Source: CAZIWJ01 sp964542855
GTDB taxonomy: Bacteria > Bacteroidota > Bacteroidia > Cytophagales > Cyclobacteriaceae
NCBI GenBank assembly: GCA_964542855.1
Contig: CAZIWJ010000235.1
Location: 1 to 5,552, forward strand
DNA: 5,552 nucleotides
Reading direction: 5' to 3'
Shown in pieces: positions 5,046-5,552 of this stretch. The stretch's first letter is position 1, and every line of letters starts with the position of its first letter. The translations under genes and the position numbers were made by a program. The notes below the pieces were generated by a model that saw only the letters and a program-made list of their open reading frames with translations, was not told where the DNA came from and did no database searches.

Positions 5046-5552
5046 ATGTAGCAAACGGTTGAAAAGTACAGCATTGAAGAATACCTGAAACTGGGGCAGG
5101 AACACCAGGATCAGGCACAGGTACCTGGATGGTGAGGTTTTGGCCATGGCCGGAACCACCACAGAACACAATTTTATCAGCAATAACTTTATCAAATTTC
5201 TGTAGGATTGCTTAAGAAAAAAGAGCTGCTATCTGTTTAGCAGTCAGGTAAAACTTTACACTCCTGCATGCGAAAAGGCATTGCTAACTCCTGATATCCA
5301 TATCTGTTGCGGTGATATTAAGAAAGAAAAGCTACAACGTGGAGCTTATGCCCTCGTTAACCCAAATTTTATTGTAGAAGTCCTTTTACGCGAGACAAAA
5401 TCTTACGACCGGTTGAAAAAATTTAACTTTCATCGTAAGATCCTTTCTTTTACAGGCTACCTAATGATTGAAAGTGACCTGGAGCAGCAAGAGCCCACCC
5501 TGTGCTTTCGTTACTGGCAGCACGATAAGATATTTACAGAAAAGACTTACAA
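5046..5552 (+). pseudogene. Uma2-family (DUF820) endonuclease pseudogene, continuing past the right edge
   Basis: Read across its lesions, this stretch gives an almost full-length Uma2/DUF820 protein, a family with a PD-(D/E)xK nuclease fold. From ATG 5046 the frame reads M-stop-QTVEKYSIEEYLKLGQEHQDQ, then shifts by one base near 5114-5116 (probably an extra G in CAGGCAC). It continues as HRYLDGEVLAMAG (5116-5154), TTTEHNFISNNFIKFL, an in-frame TAG (5203-5205), SSQVKLYTPA, LTPDIHICCG, ALVNPNFIVEVL and SYDRLKKF. The family blocks 'YxDGEIxAMAG', 'PDxxVxCG', 'NPxLIVEVLS' and 'YDRGKKFE.YR' are all recognisable. The presumed catalytic Asp (5293-5295), Glu (5377-5379) and Lys (5416-5421) codons survive. 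The usual EVLSPST has become EVLLRET, and the Gly before KK is Leu, which points to relaxed selection. The frame is open from 5206 to the edge. No natural start allows production of an active protein. Sequencing error could explain one lesion but hardly all three. Confidence 0.85.

Noticed and set aside
5013..5195. Minus-strand frame of 60 codons at the right end
   Set aside because: It is antisense to the N-terminal part of the Uma2 relic, which explains the base pattern; no family match and a low-complexity Leu/Phe-rich product.

Overview
The window reads as a piece of a Bacteroidota chromosome, probably from the Cytophagales (Pontibacter/Hymenobacter-like). This is inferred from four things: lipoproteins with short signal peptides, an acidic stretch directly after the lipid-carrying cysteine of one of them, AT-rich leaders with no clear Shine-Dalgarno sequence, and a gene mix typical of that group. 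No rRNA, tRNA, CRISPR array, intact insertion sequence or phage gene is visible.

Layout from left to right. (1) Positions 1-192, minus strand: the first 64 codons of a type I restriction endonuclease R subunit (HsdR), cut by the window edge. (2) 193-1002: about 800 bp with no convincing gene. It holds one doubtful AT-rich 93-codon frame, several short dyads and small direct repeats. (3) 1003-2862, minus: a DUF885-family lipoprotein with the HEAVPGHH metallopeptidase-like signature. (4) 2863-3068: a divergent intergenic region with a candidate promoter for the next gene. (5) 3069-3761, plus: a very acidic lipoprotein with two eight-residue Asp runs and a DUF4382-like layout. (6) 3778-4764, minus: an extended short-chain dehydrogenase (NAD-dependent epimerase/dehydratase family), convergent with the lipoprotein gene with only 16 bp between them. 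(7) 4765-5045: non-coding. (8) 5046 to the right edge, plus: a Uma2-family (DUF820) endonuclease pseudogene. It is broken by a stop at codon 2, a one-base frameshift and an internal amber codon, and is easily missed because no long complete frame exists.

The genes do not form one operon or an obvious pathway. The two minus-strand enzymes and the plus-strand lipoprotein look like independent single-gene units. The window edges carry accessory material: a restriction enzyme subunit on the left and a decayed nuclease relic on the right. I see no clear evidence of a new multi-gene system. The items most worth a second look are the multiply broken Uma2 relic, the poly-Asp lipoprotein, and an 8-bp motif (AACCCGGT) that recurs four times in one orientation in the non-coding DNA.
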